Source of the DNA: Phocoena phocoena
Lineage: Eukaryota > Chordata > Mammalia > Artiodactyla > Phocoenidae
DNA: 64,000 nt
Reading direction: 5' to 3'
NCBI RefSeq assembly: GCF_963924675.1
Contig: NC_089220.1
Span: 155,966,270-156,030,269, forward strand
In this document: positions 23,470 to 33,218 of the stretch, piece by piece
How the letters are laid out: each line of letters starts with the position of its first letter
Numbering within the stretch: the first letter of the stretch is position 1
Notes under the pieces: generated by a model
Told to the model about the DNA's origin: nothing
The model's input: only the letters and a program-made list of their open reading frames with translations
Databases searched by the model: none
Translations under genes and position numbers: made by a program

Positions 23470-23930
23470 TGCTGCGCTCTCGCGACATCTGGCTCCCGGG
23501 GTTTTCCCAGAGCAGAGCCGCGGCCATGAAAACTCGCAGGCGTGGCTGTGAGGAGCCGTTGCTCCTGGCTCGTAGTCCCCAAGAGGGGGTTTTGGGGGGA
23601 CATTCGTAGCAGCTGCCAAAACCATTTGTTTGGGGGAATCCTCCCTGTTTCTCCCCTGCTGGGCACTGGCTGCCAAATTACGCTTATTCCTCAATGGAAC
23701 AGAAATATGCATCTGGACGACCTGACGAGCTCCGAGACCGAGTAAGTCCACCGGTGTTTCCCGGGCAAACTTCCCTCTTGAGCACGAAGTGCTATTTGGG
23801 CATTTTGCCAGGTGGTTCTGACATTTGTCTGACTTTGAGGACCGTATGTGAGCACTGAGTGTCATTTGGGCATTTTGTCAGTTGGTTCTGACGTGTGCCT
23901 TACATTGAGGGCCATTTCTGTTGGGGAAGT
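23470..23930 (+). mobile_element. ERV 5' leader remnant with 70-bp tandem duplication
   Basis: Sequence following the primer binding site, GC-rich to about 23760. It contains two copies of a 70-bp unit (23780-23849 and 23850-23919) sharing GAGCAC, ATTTGGGCATTTTG, GGTTCTGAC and TTGAGG. No gag, pol, env or second LTR follows, so the provirus was truncated soon after the leader. Confidence 0.65.
23780..23919 (+). repeat. 70-bp tandem repeat, two copies
   Basis: Each copy starts GAGCAC. The copies share TATTTGGGCATTTTG / TCATTTGGGCATTTTG, GTTGGTTCTGAC-like text and TTGAGG, and are roughly 80% identical by eye. Confidence 0.85.
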
Positions 23931-24141
23931 GTTTGTTTGGGACTCCATATCAACAACCATAAAATTAACATCTTTATGCATTTCAAGCAATCTTTATTCC
24001 ATCAGTAATGTTCACGTTATTACAAGTTTGGGAATGTATCTTGCATAAAACTTTTATCCTATCTGTGTTACTATATTAACGTGAGTGTTGTTTAAGACAT
24101 TTTGGTACACATGCATTCTCCCTTTGGTTAGATGATTTCTA

Positions 24142-24248
24142 TATTAACCTAGTGCAGTCATTCTGAAAGTATCGTCTCCAGACTGACAGCATCAGTGTTA
24201 TCTGGAAATTTCTTTGAAATGCACAGTTTGAGAACCACTATATTAACC
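24142..24248 (+). mobile_element. MER5A-type hAT MITE, 91 bp, perfect 8-bp target duplication
   Basis: Element at 24150-24240 with termini TAGTG...CACTA, exact reverse complements. The right end TTTGAGAACCACTA is the MER5A terminal repeat, and the inner CATCAGTGTTATCTGG matches the family. The direct repeats TATTAACC at 24142-24149 and 24241-24248 are identical and 8 bp, the hAT hallmark. The interior is shorter than the roughly 190-bp family consensus, so it is internally deleted. Confidence 0.9.
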
Positions 24249-24413
24249 CTGTCAGGTGACTCTAAGAATTGCCAGAGCAGAATTATTGATTTCTTTACTT
24301 TGTATCTCCTTTATGACCTCAGGTGTTATTGTCAAAGGAGTATATGCTAAATAGCTGTAAAGAAGTTTTTTTGGTTTTTTTTTCATATTTTTGATGATTT
24401 TACTTCCTATAAG

Positions 24414-24585
24414 AGGGAGACACTTAGTCAGTCGGAGCATACCTGACTGGCCCATCTGTGCTCTGATCCCCAAACCCCAAGAATCCATGATAGTTTAGTT
24501 TTATGGCTTTAGCAGACTCCTAAGCTACAATTAACCAAAAGTATATAATAAATAGATTTTGTATTTAAAAATTTTTATTATAATA
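24414..24585 (+). repeat. Unnamed interspersed repeat, copy B
   Basis: Partner of 22004-22145, same orientation, about 2.4 kb apart. It has about 20 extra bases (AAGCTACAATTAACCAAAA region) relative to copy A. The minus-strand translation of both copies contains the string GLGIRAQM, showing the conservation, but no known protein is recognised. Confidence 0.7.
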
Positions 24586-24599
24586 AAAGATACGGACAT

Positions 24600-26455
24600 T
24601 TGAATAGGCATTTTTGAGAAAAGTTCAGAGATCTCCTTCAGCAGCAGTGATTCCTTTCAGAACAGCCCTGTATGGTTGTTCAGGCTGTGAACTGCACAAC
24701 TTCTGGGAGTGCCATTCACTTAGCCAGAAGTATAAATGATGCTTCTTGGAACTGCACTATACAGAGGCCCTGATTCCTATGTTCAGGCAGGAACAATGGA
24801 CTGTAATAAGAAATATAAGTAGTCTAATTTTCTAAAGAAGTGACTAATGTTTATCCTTGATAATCTCTATCTTCATTTCAAATTGGCTATTTATTTGAGG
24901 CTATAGCGAGAGCTTAAATAAGGTGTTTTGTCATACAAATTTTTAAAACTTAAGTAAATACAGATTCGTTATCATAAAAATGGCTACCATTTAATTTTGC
25001 ACAACTAATAGGAGTGTAATTGTTGAATGAACTAATTTAACAAAGGATCATTTAGACATTTTAGAAGAAAACAACTAAAATAATCCTTTCCCTTGGAGTT
25101 ATTCTGAAATATGTTGTTTTTCAAGTCTTCCTGTTGAAAATTAGGTACCTTCAGAAATTTTTGCTAAATAGATGGTTAGTGTTATATTCCTCTGTGTGTG
25201 TGTGTTTATTTGCATAATATATTCCTAATATACACATGTGAAAGCATCAAGTCAGTGTTTCCGTGTAGACATTTCTAGGTATGTTCTATATAGTATGGCA
25301 AAGCAGTACAATTTCTGTCTTCTATAATAACAGTATAATTTCTCCTAAAACTGTGTTCTTCATGAACAAATGACACATTGACAGAGTGTACAGGAATTTA
25401 TTTATATCAGTCAAATCTGGACTGGAAACACCTTCCACATTTCCTTTGTGATCTTAGTCTAGTCTTCATAACAATTCCAACATTGAGATGGAATCACCTA
25501 CAGTAGTAGGTTAAGGTAGGGAGGCTTTCAAATATCAAATCTTCCAGTAGAACTAGTGGTTCCAGATGTTTTAGCATCTGTTTGTTGTCTGGGCATAAAG
25601 TTTTCACATGAGGACTCAAAATGAAAAGAAAAATCTTATTATGAAGATAAAGATATTTGCTGTGTTTCTAGCTCTGGGTTTGGTCTCAAAGACAAAAGTA
25701 AGGGTTAATTTATATTCGTTTACTTATATACTTTTTTTTAATCCCACAAAGGAGTTTTGGAAGTTTACAAGATTGCATAAAAGAAACAGAAAAACTACAA
25801 CAAAATTCCTGCAGCAAAGAAATGTAAACTGGAGGCCAGTGTTACAGGCACTGGGTAGAATGCCATGGCTAATGTTCTTAAGGAGTGTTTGGACAATTCT
25901 GAGTAACTAAACAAGATTTTCAGGGTTAATATACAGTGCCATAATTGCAGGTTAAACCTAACAGATTTGAGTCCCCCAAATGAAGTGTTTTCAGTATATA
26001 TAATAAAAGCATGACCATAAAGGCACTAGTGGAATTTCTTGGTTAATTTAGTAGCGGATAGAGTCTCATTGTTATTCCTACTCATTTGGGTTTAGCTTTA
26101 ATCAGTGATATTCTTTTGCTACTCAGATCATGTGCGTGGTGAGAACAGTGACAGCTCAGGTAGTAAGCAATAGGACTGGCTGGCATTTTATACCTAAACT
26201 TGACCATAACATTGGCTATAAGGCGAAAGGTCACTCAACATACAGTGAAAGGTCATTACTAATAAGTGATTTCTAGTCACTGGAATGGAGATGCTGAGTG
26301 TTCTTTAACATTTTGGAAAGTTTCTTTTCAGTAGTATGATAAAGTGCCTCAACTATGGCTAACTTTCGTGATAGGAGAACCAGGTAAAAATTGACTAGCC
26401 TCAGGAAGGCTTGAAGTTCTTACTATGTTGTTGAAGTCAGCACATCACTTTCTCT
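24600..26455. other. Unrecognised sequence, no gene seen
   Basis: A short (TG)n lies near 25193-25205. Nothing else is recognised. Confidence 0.5.
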
Positions 26456-26459
26456 CCTA

Positions 26460-26595
26460 TGTGCAATCACCATTCACCCAAATGCCCAACTTTGGAAAGA
26501 TGCATTTAGATTTGACATCTCCCTCTGTCTCATCCCACGTATTCAGCAGCCATTTCTATCAATTCTACCCTATAAACGTCTTCCAGTTCCTTCAA
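26460..26595 (+). mobile_element. L2 LINE fragment (upstream body), plus strand
   Basis: AATCACCATTCACCCAAATG, ATTTGACATCTCCCTCTGTC and TATCAATTCTACCCTATAAA follow the L2 body order. Diverged. Confidence 0.6.
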
Positions 26596-27467
26596 AGATA
26601 AATTTATCATTCAGTCTCATTAAACATTAATTTATTAATCATAGTCAACAAAACAAGTTGGAATGTAAACAACTACAATTTACACCCACTGCCATGGCCC
26701 CGTTTTTTTGTCTTTCAGAATCCAGTGGGATGATTCATCAATGGCAGATCTCTGGGCACTATGACTACTTAGGTTAGGCAAGCAACATGGGAAGCAGTGA
26801 ATGTTATATTTTTGTTTTTTACTTTTTCGTTTGTTTGTTTAGTAGCATGAGTAGAGGATTTGGAGCTTCTATATAGATATTTGCATAGTATTTACATGAA
26901 ATTCATGTATACTGTATCATAGGTTCCTTCCAGTTGCTTTCTAAGATAACAAATGTTTGGATTCCTCTCACCCACTCCACCTCCATCTGCCTCTAAGGCA
27001 ACTTTAGTGCTTTCTTGAAATCCTATGGACTGCAAGTCAGACAAACTGTTTTATTCCCTAGAATTGTGTGTTTATGGTTCCTCCCTCAGAGCATCCCACT
27101 ACCTGTAGTGTGGCCCTGAGCAGTGAAATCTGGAACTGTCAGATCTGGAGGTCATTAAAATATGCCGGAAAGCAGAACAGAGGCCTCTTAATTCTTTCCT
27201 GGTATCATCTATTTCTGATAATAATGGAAAAAAACTGATCCTACATGAATTCTTCCACAGATGATTTGGTGAAGGGCCAAAATTAGGGCCCCTCTCTTGC
27301 ACCATTTCACTCCTCCAACCCATGCTATTTCTTGCCAAACTAGAAGAAAATTAAGCCCCTAGAAGTTAAATTTCATAAAAACACAAAATAGAACCATGTC
27401 TTACATGTTTTCACACACACAACTATGTAAGAAAGGAGGAAGGTGGACAATTACGTGTTCAGAACTG

Positions 27468-27516
27468 TTCTAGTACCTGGGAAAGTCTAGTACCTGGCAA
27501 AGTTCTAGTACCTGGG
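27468..27516 (+). repeat. Three-copy short tandem repeat (TTCTAGTACCTGG unit)
   Basis: TCTAGTACCTGG occurs three times, separated by GAAAG and CAAAGT (period about 17-19 bp). Confidence 0.85.
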
Positions 27517-28668
27517 TACTATAGACAGGCAAACCAGGCATATTTAGTCTACCCCACAAGTCTAAGGCATATCTGAATCACTGTAGTTGAGGACCACTTC
27601 ACAGGAGACAGGCTACAATATTTTCAGAACTAAATTAGTGAAGATCTATAGGGACCAAGTAAAAATGCATCATAATAAGAATGTAGACCTTTGGAGTCAT
27701 TGCTGTGATAATTATGATATTCACTTTGTTTGCTTATTCACTTTGTTCACTTTGTAAGCTGTAAAATAAAAGTAGCAGCTCTACCCAGAAGTGTTTTTAA
27801 GGAGGTTGGCTGCTCCTGTTATCAGTGGCATCTGTGTTGAGCCCAACAAATATACAGAAGTAATAAATAATATTTAAAGCAAGAATTTTTGACTTTTAAA
27901 CTCTTCTAATAATTAGGCAAATAGTTCTTTCTTAATTTCTGTGACTTTGCTCTTCTGAGGGCAACAGGAAAGTTCACAGGAAATAAAAGCATGTGTTGCG
28001 TGATGATTGAAGAATACCTACGTAAAATTCTTTTAATACTGAACTATTTTAAGATTTGGAGGTATTTACAGCAAGTATTCATTTCATTAAAACTCAAAAT
28101 GAAGTATGTAAAAGAGTCTGGTTTATTTTTTCCATACTAATTAAAAGAAGATCTTTCCTTTTAATTTTAGCAGAATACTATTTATTTTCATTATGCAATA
28201 GATTGCATAACAGAGACTCATAGAAGTGGAGAGGCTAAAAATTTTCAGCCTGATGTTGGCTGATTGTACAAATAAATGGATTTATTATTGCTTAAAAATG
28301 GCTCTGCAGTAAAGGAATTGTTTCCAATGCTCATGTATAAAACTCTGGTTTGGATAAGAGTCCAGAAAAGATAGTCGGTCTACAACATTTACAGGAAAGA
28401 AGCAGGCATGAGCTATGGGATGCTATAAATCCTAGTTATTATTTTATTACTCCCCCTCAGTGGTCTCTAGATTTTGAAATATGTTATCCTGACTGAAATT
28501 TTGAATTGTGATTATCTTGTTTTCCCTTTAGGATGGGATTTTATGACCTGTCCCTAAATCCCACTTCTGTGGTTCTCTCCAATAGAGTGATTCTTTAGCA
28601 GATATCAGGTTTGGGAGAATGAGAGAAAATAAATATATGAACTTCTCTCCTGGGATTCAAATAGCACA

Positions 28669-28688
28669 TTTTTTTTTTTTTTTTTTTT
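28669..28688 (+). repeat. (T)20 homopolymer
   Basis: An uninterrupted T run. It may be the poly(A) tail of a minus-strand retroposon, but no body is recognisable to its right. Confidence 0.85.
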
Positions 28689-29229
28689 GGATGCTGGGAG
28701 GAACAAACCTCTGAGTCCAGATTAATTACTTTTCTCTGTTTTTCTTTGTAACTAATAATTATAGTAAGAATATGCTTGATTCAACTTTTATTCTATTATA
28801 CTTTCCCCCCATATTTAGTTATTTTTCATTATTCAGTTATCTCCTTAACTTATTCTTATAAACAATGCTAATAGGAAGAACAAAGGAATTATTTTGGAAA
28901 CTATGTGACCACTAAATTTTATAAAAATTGCACATATTTTGTTTTATGGAATACATTTATATTATGCTTAAGCACTACTATCTTTAAAATCTGAGATGCT
29001 GATGAAAACAAAGGGATTGATGTTCAGTACACAGAACAATCATTTGTTCATTCACCAATTATTTCTGAAGTACTAGTAAACAGTAAAGTATGATCCAATC
29101 TAGGGTTAATTAGAAGTATTTAATGTAGATTATATCATAATTTTGCTATATGAACTTAGCATTTCAGATATAGTTTATGCTGTTTATCAATACCACACAT
29201 TTAGTCATATCATGAAGTGCTTCTTTAAA

Positions 29230-29460
29230 AACAATATTTATTTTTTAAATTGAAGTATAGTTGATTTACAATACTGTGTTAGTTTTAGGAGAACACCAAA
29301 GTGATTCAGTTTTATATACATTTTTTCAGATTCTTTTCTGTTAAAAGTTATTGTGAGATGTTGAATATAGTTCCCTGTACTATTCAGTAAATCCTTGTTG
29401 CTTATCTATTTTGTATATAATAGTTTGTATCTCTTAATTCCATACTCCTAATTTATGAGT
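29230..29460 (-). mobile_element. Cetartiodactyl L1 3'UTR fragment, minus strand
   Basis: TTGAAGTATAGTTGATTTAC, AAAGTGATTCAGTTTTATAT, GAATATAGTTCCCTGTACTA and TTGTTGCTTATCTATTTTGT are the reversed terminus of an artiodactyl/cetacean L1. The plus-strand counterpart lies at 49876-50062. Confidence 0.85.
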
Positions 29461-30530
29461 GCTTTTATAAATAAAGCAAGAAAAATATGTATAATTTCTA
29501 ACCTTTTAAAAAATTCATCATATTTCATTTGTTTTGTGTCAAATTCTTGTTACTTTCCATGCTTCCTGCCCATAGGTTTGAACTTTTTGTGGTTTCTTTC
29601 TGAAAGAGAAAGCTACTCAACTCTGAATGATACTCTCCCTACAGATTTAAGTACCTGGAGAGAAGAATATGTTTCCTATCCCAAAGTCATGACTCAAAGA
29701 ATAACAAAAACAACTCTTCCTTTACAAAAAGTACTAAATCTAAGCAGAAATGTTATCAGATGAGCAATAAGTTATTTCTAGCGAAATCAGTCCTGGCACA
29801 CTGAAGAGTACAGAGTCTTTGGCCTGCCAAGAATTTCTTTCCAGCCAATGAATCTGTGACAGGAAGTGAGATTTAAGGAAAGTCTTTCTCACTCTGGAAT
29901 TTTACCATTAGCCCACAAGGCTGAAGTCTTAACATTTTTCATCTCATTTGAAAAAAAATTACAGTTGTATTATATTGTATAGTTTTTAAGAGCCATTAAT
30001 ACTCTCTTTGTTGATTGGACTAATTAGACAATTACCAAAATATCCTGAGTATTCAAGCATCGTAAAATGGCATTAAAACTGCAAGACATAAAGTATTGCC
30101 CGATAATATAATAACCATGCAAGAGGAAAAATTCAGAATAGAAAATGAAGTCTGTCACTTGGCTGTCCCACTGGACTAGGCTGACTTTTTTGAAAAAGAT
30201 ATTTTACAGCTCCCTGAAGAGCTATGAATCCTGAATCTGCCAAAATAGATTAAGCAGTTGGTTCACAAGATAAGAGCTCTACAGGGAAAACATTTAGGGT
30301 CCAATTAAGTTTGGATGTCGGCAAAACTAACTGGGAAGAAGGTCTATGATGCCAGTTGATTGGGTAGGATTTACAGTGGCTGAAGATTTCTTGATAAGTG
30401 CTAAAATTGCAGGTCATCTCTGAGGTGGCTTTGTCTCTGAGCTGAGTAGCCATTCAGTTGACCTTTAGGTGTCACAGAGTTATTTTCATGGACTCTTAGA
30501 GTCCTACCAGCTCAACTTGCTGTCTTTCTA
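29461..30530. other. Unrecognised sequence, no gene seen
   Basis: A 102-codon frame at 29455-29763 starts at the edge of the L1 fragment and resembles nothing known. Confidence 0.5.
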
Positions 30531-30534
30531 ACAA

Positions 30535-30725
30535 GTGCTGGAATGCCTTCTAAATATCCCTGACAAAGGCTAACCAGTCTTTGTTTAAACTCTTCCAAAT
30601 AATGGGGAGCTCACTACTTCACAAGGCAAGTAATCTTTTTCAATCAGCCTTTTGAAAATTCTGCTTTATACTGAACTTAGTTTACTTATGCCTCTGACCA
30701 AACTGGTTATATCTTAGAGTTCTAA
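30535..30725 (+). repeat. Probable ancient mammalian interspersed repeat, family uncertain
   Basis: The text around TGTTTAAACTCTTCCAAATA and GGGGAGCTCACTACTTCACA resembles a widespread old mammalian repeat that I remember but cannot name. Confidence 0.35.
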
Positions 30726-30796
30726 TTAAACCTCTTCAGACACAATTTAAGGCAATACATACATATGCACATAGAAACCCTCAAATATTTGAAGAC

Positions 30797-30980
30797 ATTC
30801 TGGGGTTTGAATTTTGGCTCTGCTGCTTACTAGCTGTGTGAAGTTGGGTAATTTTTAAAAAATTACTCTGACTCTAATTTCCTCACTTCTAAAATAGGTA
30901 TAATAAGAGTACTTCTTTTATTGAGCCAGTTAGAGGATTAAATGCCTGACACATAGTAAATGCTCAGCTAATGTATGTTC
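30797..30980 (+). mobile_element. MIR SINE, plus strand
   Basis: TTGGCTCTGCTGCTTACTAG, CTGTGTGAAGTTGGGTAATT, ATTTCCTCACTTCTAAAATA, then GACACATAGTAAATGCTCAG. This is the full core-to-3' order of MIR. Confidence 0.88.
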
Positions 30981-31009
30981 CATCTACATAATCAGTCTGT
31001 CACTAGCTG

Positions 31010-31540
31010 CCTCCTGGTACCTGGTGCTGGAGAAACAAACTTTACCTAATGGAGTTTTCTTTGTAATGAGGAAGACAACAAAACCTTAAGTATGCAGTAT
31101 CAATAAAGAGTTCAGAGTTCTCTGAGAGAAGACACACAGTGCTGGGGGTAGGGGGGATGATTGACAGGGCAATGGGCAGTTCACATGGGGGTCTAGGAGC
31201 AGTTCCTGGCAGAAAGGACGTTTACCGTGAGATTGGGTAGATAGTGAATTGACCAAGTGAAGAAGATGAAATTATGAGAGTCCCAAGTAGATGGAAAAAC
31301 ATGGAAAATAAACTAAGAGGTAAAGAGGAGAATAAAGGTTGTAGAAATTAAGGCTGTTTAGTATGGCTTGAGTAGAGTATGTCAAGCTATGGGTAATAAT
31401 AATAATAATAATATTAATAAATCCTAGGATTTAGGGAGGGGCCTTGTAAGCCATGTTAACTACTGGGATAATGAGAAACTATTGGAAGATTTTAAAGAAA
31501 GCAGTAACATGGTTGATTTGTAGTAAGGGAATAATGTGAG
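31010..31540 (-). mobile_element. L2 LINE, minus strand
   Basis: The reversed L2 3' end at 31010-31080 runs into the reversed body, ending with GGCCTTGTAAGCCATGTTAA, AACTATTGGAAGATTTTAAA and GCAGTAACATGGTTGATTTG, which is the L2 order. It includes a (TAA)n tract at 31394-31420. Confidence 0.7.
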
Positions 31541-33070
31541 CATTTTTCAGATGTACCAATCAATTGTGACAGAAAATTTCAAAGTTCACAGTCCCAGTGA
31601 GGCCCAGCTGGGAGGGGTGCACACCTTGGGACGTTCCAGGGACATCATATGTAAACTATTATCGTTTAAAAAAAATCACCTAGCCCTTATATCCCAATTT
31701 TTTTAGGACACTCCCAGTTTACACCTGTAGTTGAAGACTAACTATCCTTAGCATCCTCTCCCTGTTTCAGAATTGTTCCAGATTAAATGAAAAAGGCATG
31801 GTCATTGCGCATAATACCCATAAACATGGAATCTTAAGTTATCTCCCATTCTTTGAGAGCGCTTGCTCTAGAAAGCCTATGTTTCTAAGCAGGCTTAAAC
31901 TTAACCTGGTAAGTGTAAGAAGTTGTTGCTGTTTTGAATTTCCTGTTTAAGGGACAGTATAATGGTATAATTATGCTACTCCTTTAATCTCTTCCCAGTA
32001 AGTTACTGGGTAGAAGGGAAAAGCTTTCTATGTTCTAGTAACCCTTTATTTGAAAATTAGATTTTCTTTCTTCCAAAGAAAGAAACATCTGTTCTATTGT
32101 GCCGAAGTTATTTTTCTTTTCATGTTTGATGCTAAGCATTCCACAATGGAAGTAATCACTGACTTGGGAGACGTGGCTGTACTAGGTAATGACTGGGTTC
32201 AGGTGAGTGCAGATGTGGCCGTAGGAGAGAGTGGCCACAGCAAATGCAAGAGATCATTGTTGAAGACCCTAAGCATTGGATAGACATTGGACAGTCTTGG
32301 GATAATGATAGTCTTTAGGGTAGAAGGGAAACCAGAGTCCGGTACCAAAGTCTTTAAAAATCAGGAATATTGCCCAAAGTCTTCAAATTGTAGCAGTCAA
32401 AAGGGATGGGGGACAGTGGATCAAAGATGTGTACTGAAAAGGAGCAGGGAATTTTACATGAGGATTGAGGAGACATGATCTGGAAATGGAGGCAGAAAAG
32501 GAGAAATCCTTAAGCCAGACCTTCAGATATATATATATATATATATATAAAATCTCCCTTTGCAGAGAGGATGGAAAGGAATGTATTGAATGTAGTGAAG
32601 ATTCCATGTAACACAGGAGAAGAAAAGCTGGAAAGGGAGAAGAACAGTGGAGGTTTGAATTGAGGAGAAACACACAACACAGTGGAGATAATAATTTGAG
32701 ATTGGGCAGAGGATCCTGGGTTGCTGCCTTAGGTACTGGGCCAGAAGTACAAAGATGCTGGCATGCTGTACTTAACACTCTTAAAGATATGAAATACCCA
32801 ATCACATCAAGTCCGTGGGAGACTGGAACTGTAGAAATAGCCCTCAAGTTTTGTAGGGGACAGTGAGGCTTCCTGGCATAGGTTTGACCTCTGCACAAAT
32901 TCAAGTCTCTCAGCATGGAGTGACTTCTCCGGTGGAAGTAGTCAGCTGTTGTTTGGCTTTAATGGTCTGGGGGATGTCTCAAGAAAACTGTCCAAGGTTC
33001 AAGGATACAGGCAAACAGGTCAGTGAGAGTATGCCAGGTTCACAGTGGATGTGAGAGACAGGTTTGGGGG
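31541..33070. other. Unrecognised sequence, no gene seen
   Basis: Contains an (AT)n microsatellite at 32527-32549. A 177-codon minus-strand frame (32383-32916) crosses that microsatellite, encoding a Tyr-Ile run, and shows no domain. I do not regard it as a gene. Confidence 0.5.
32527..32549 (+). repeat. (AT)n microsatellite
   Basis: A perfect AT run of about 11 units. Confidence 0.95.
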
Positions 33071-33074
33071 CAGT

Positions 33075-33218
33075 TGAAGGCCATGGTCTCTGAAGTCAAA
33101 TCTGACTGTGATACTTCTCTTCAAGGGTTCTTGTGATTATTAAATCTGTAAAAACAGAGAATACAGATAAGAGTTCATGACACATAGTGAGTGCTGAATA
33201 AATGCTAGCTACTATTGC
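33075..33218 (+). mobile_element. MIR SINE 3' part, plus strand
   Basis: GTTCTTGTGATTATTAAATC, GACACATAGTGAGTGCTGAA and TAAATGCTAGCTACTATTG match the MIR 3' end. Confidence 0.75.

Larger units (their letters stand above)
26600..29225. other. Mostly unrecognised sequence, no gene seen
   Basis: Contains a small tandem repeat at 27468-27516, a TTCACTTTGT triplicate near 27718-27753 and a 20-T tract at 28669-28688. Otherwise no feature recognised. Confidence 0.5.

Noticed and set aside
23184..23666. 160-codon minus-strand open frame
   Set aside because: It lies antisense to the ERV LTR and leader, has no recognisable domain, and its length is explained by the locally high GC content, which lowers stop-codon frequency.
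32383..32916. 177-codon minus-strand open frame
   Set aside because: It reads through an (AT)n microsatellite, giving a Tyr-Ile run. It shows no domain, no splice or promoter context, and nothing known is matched.
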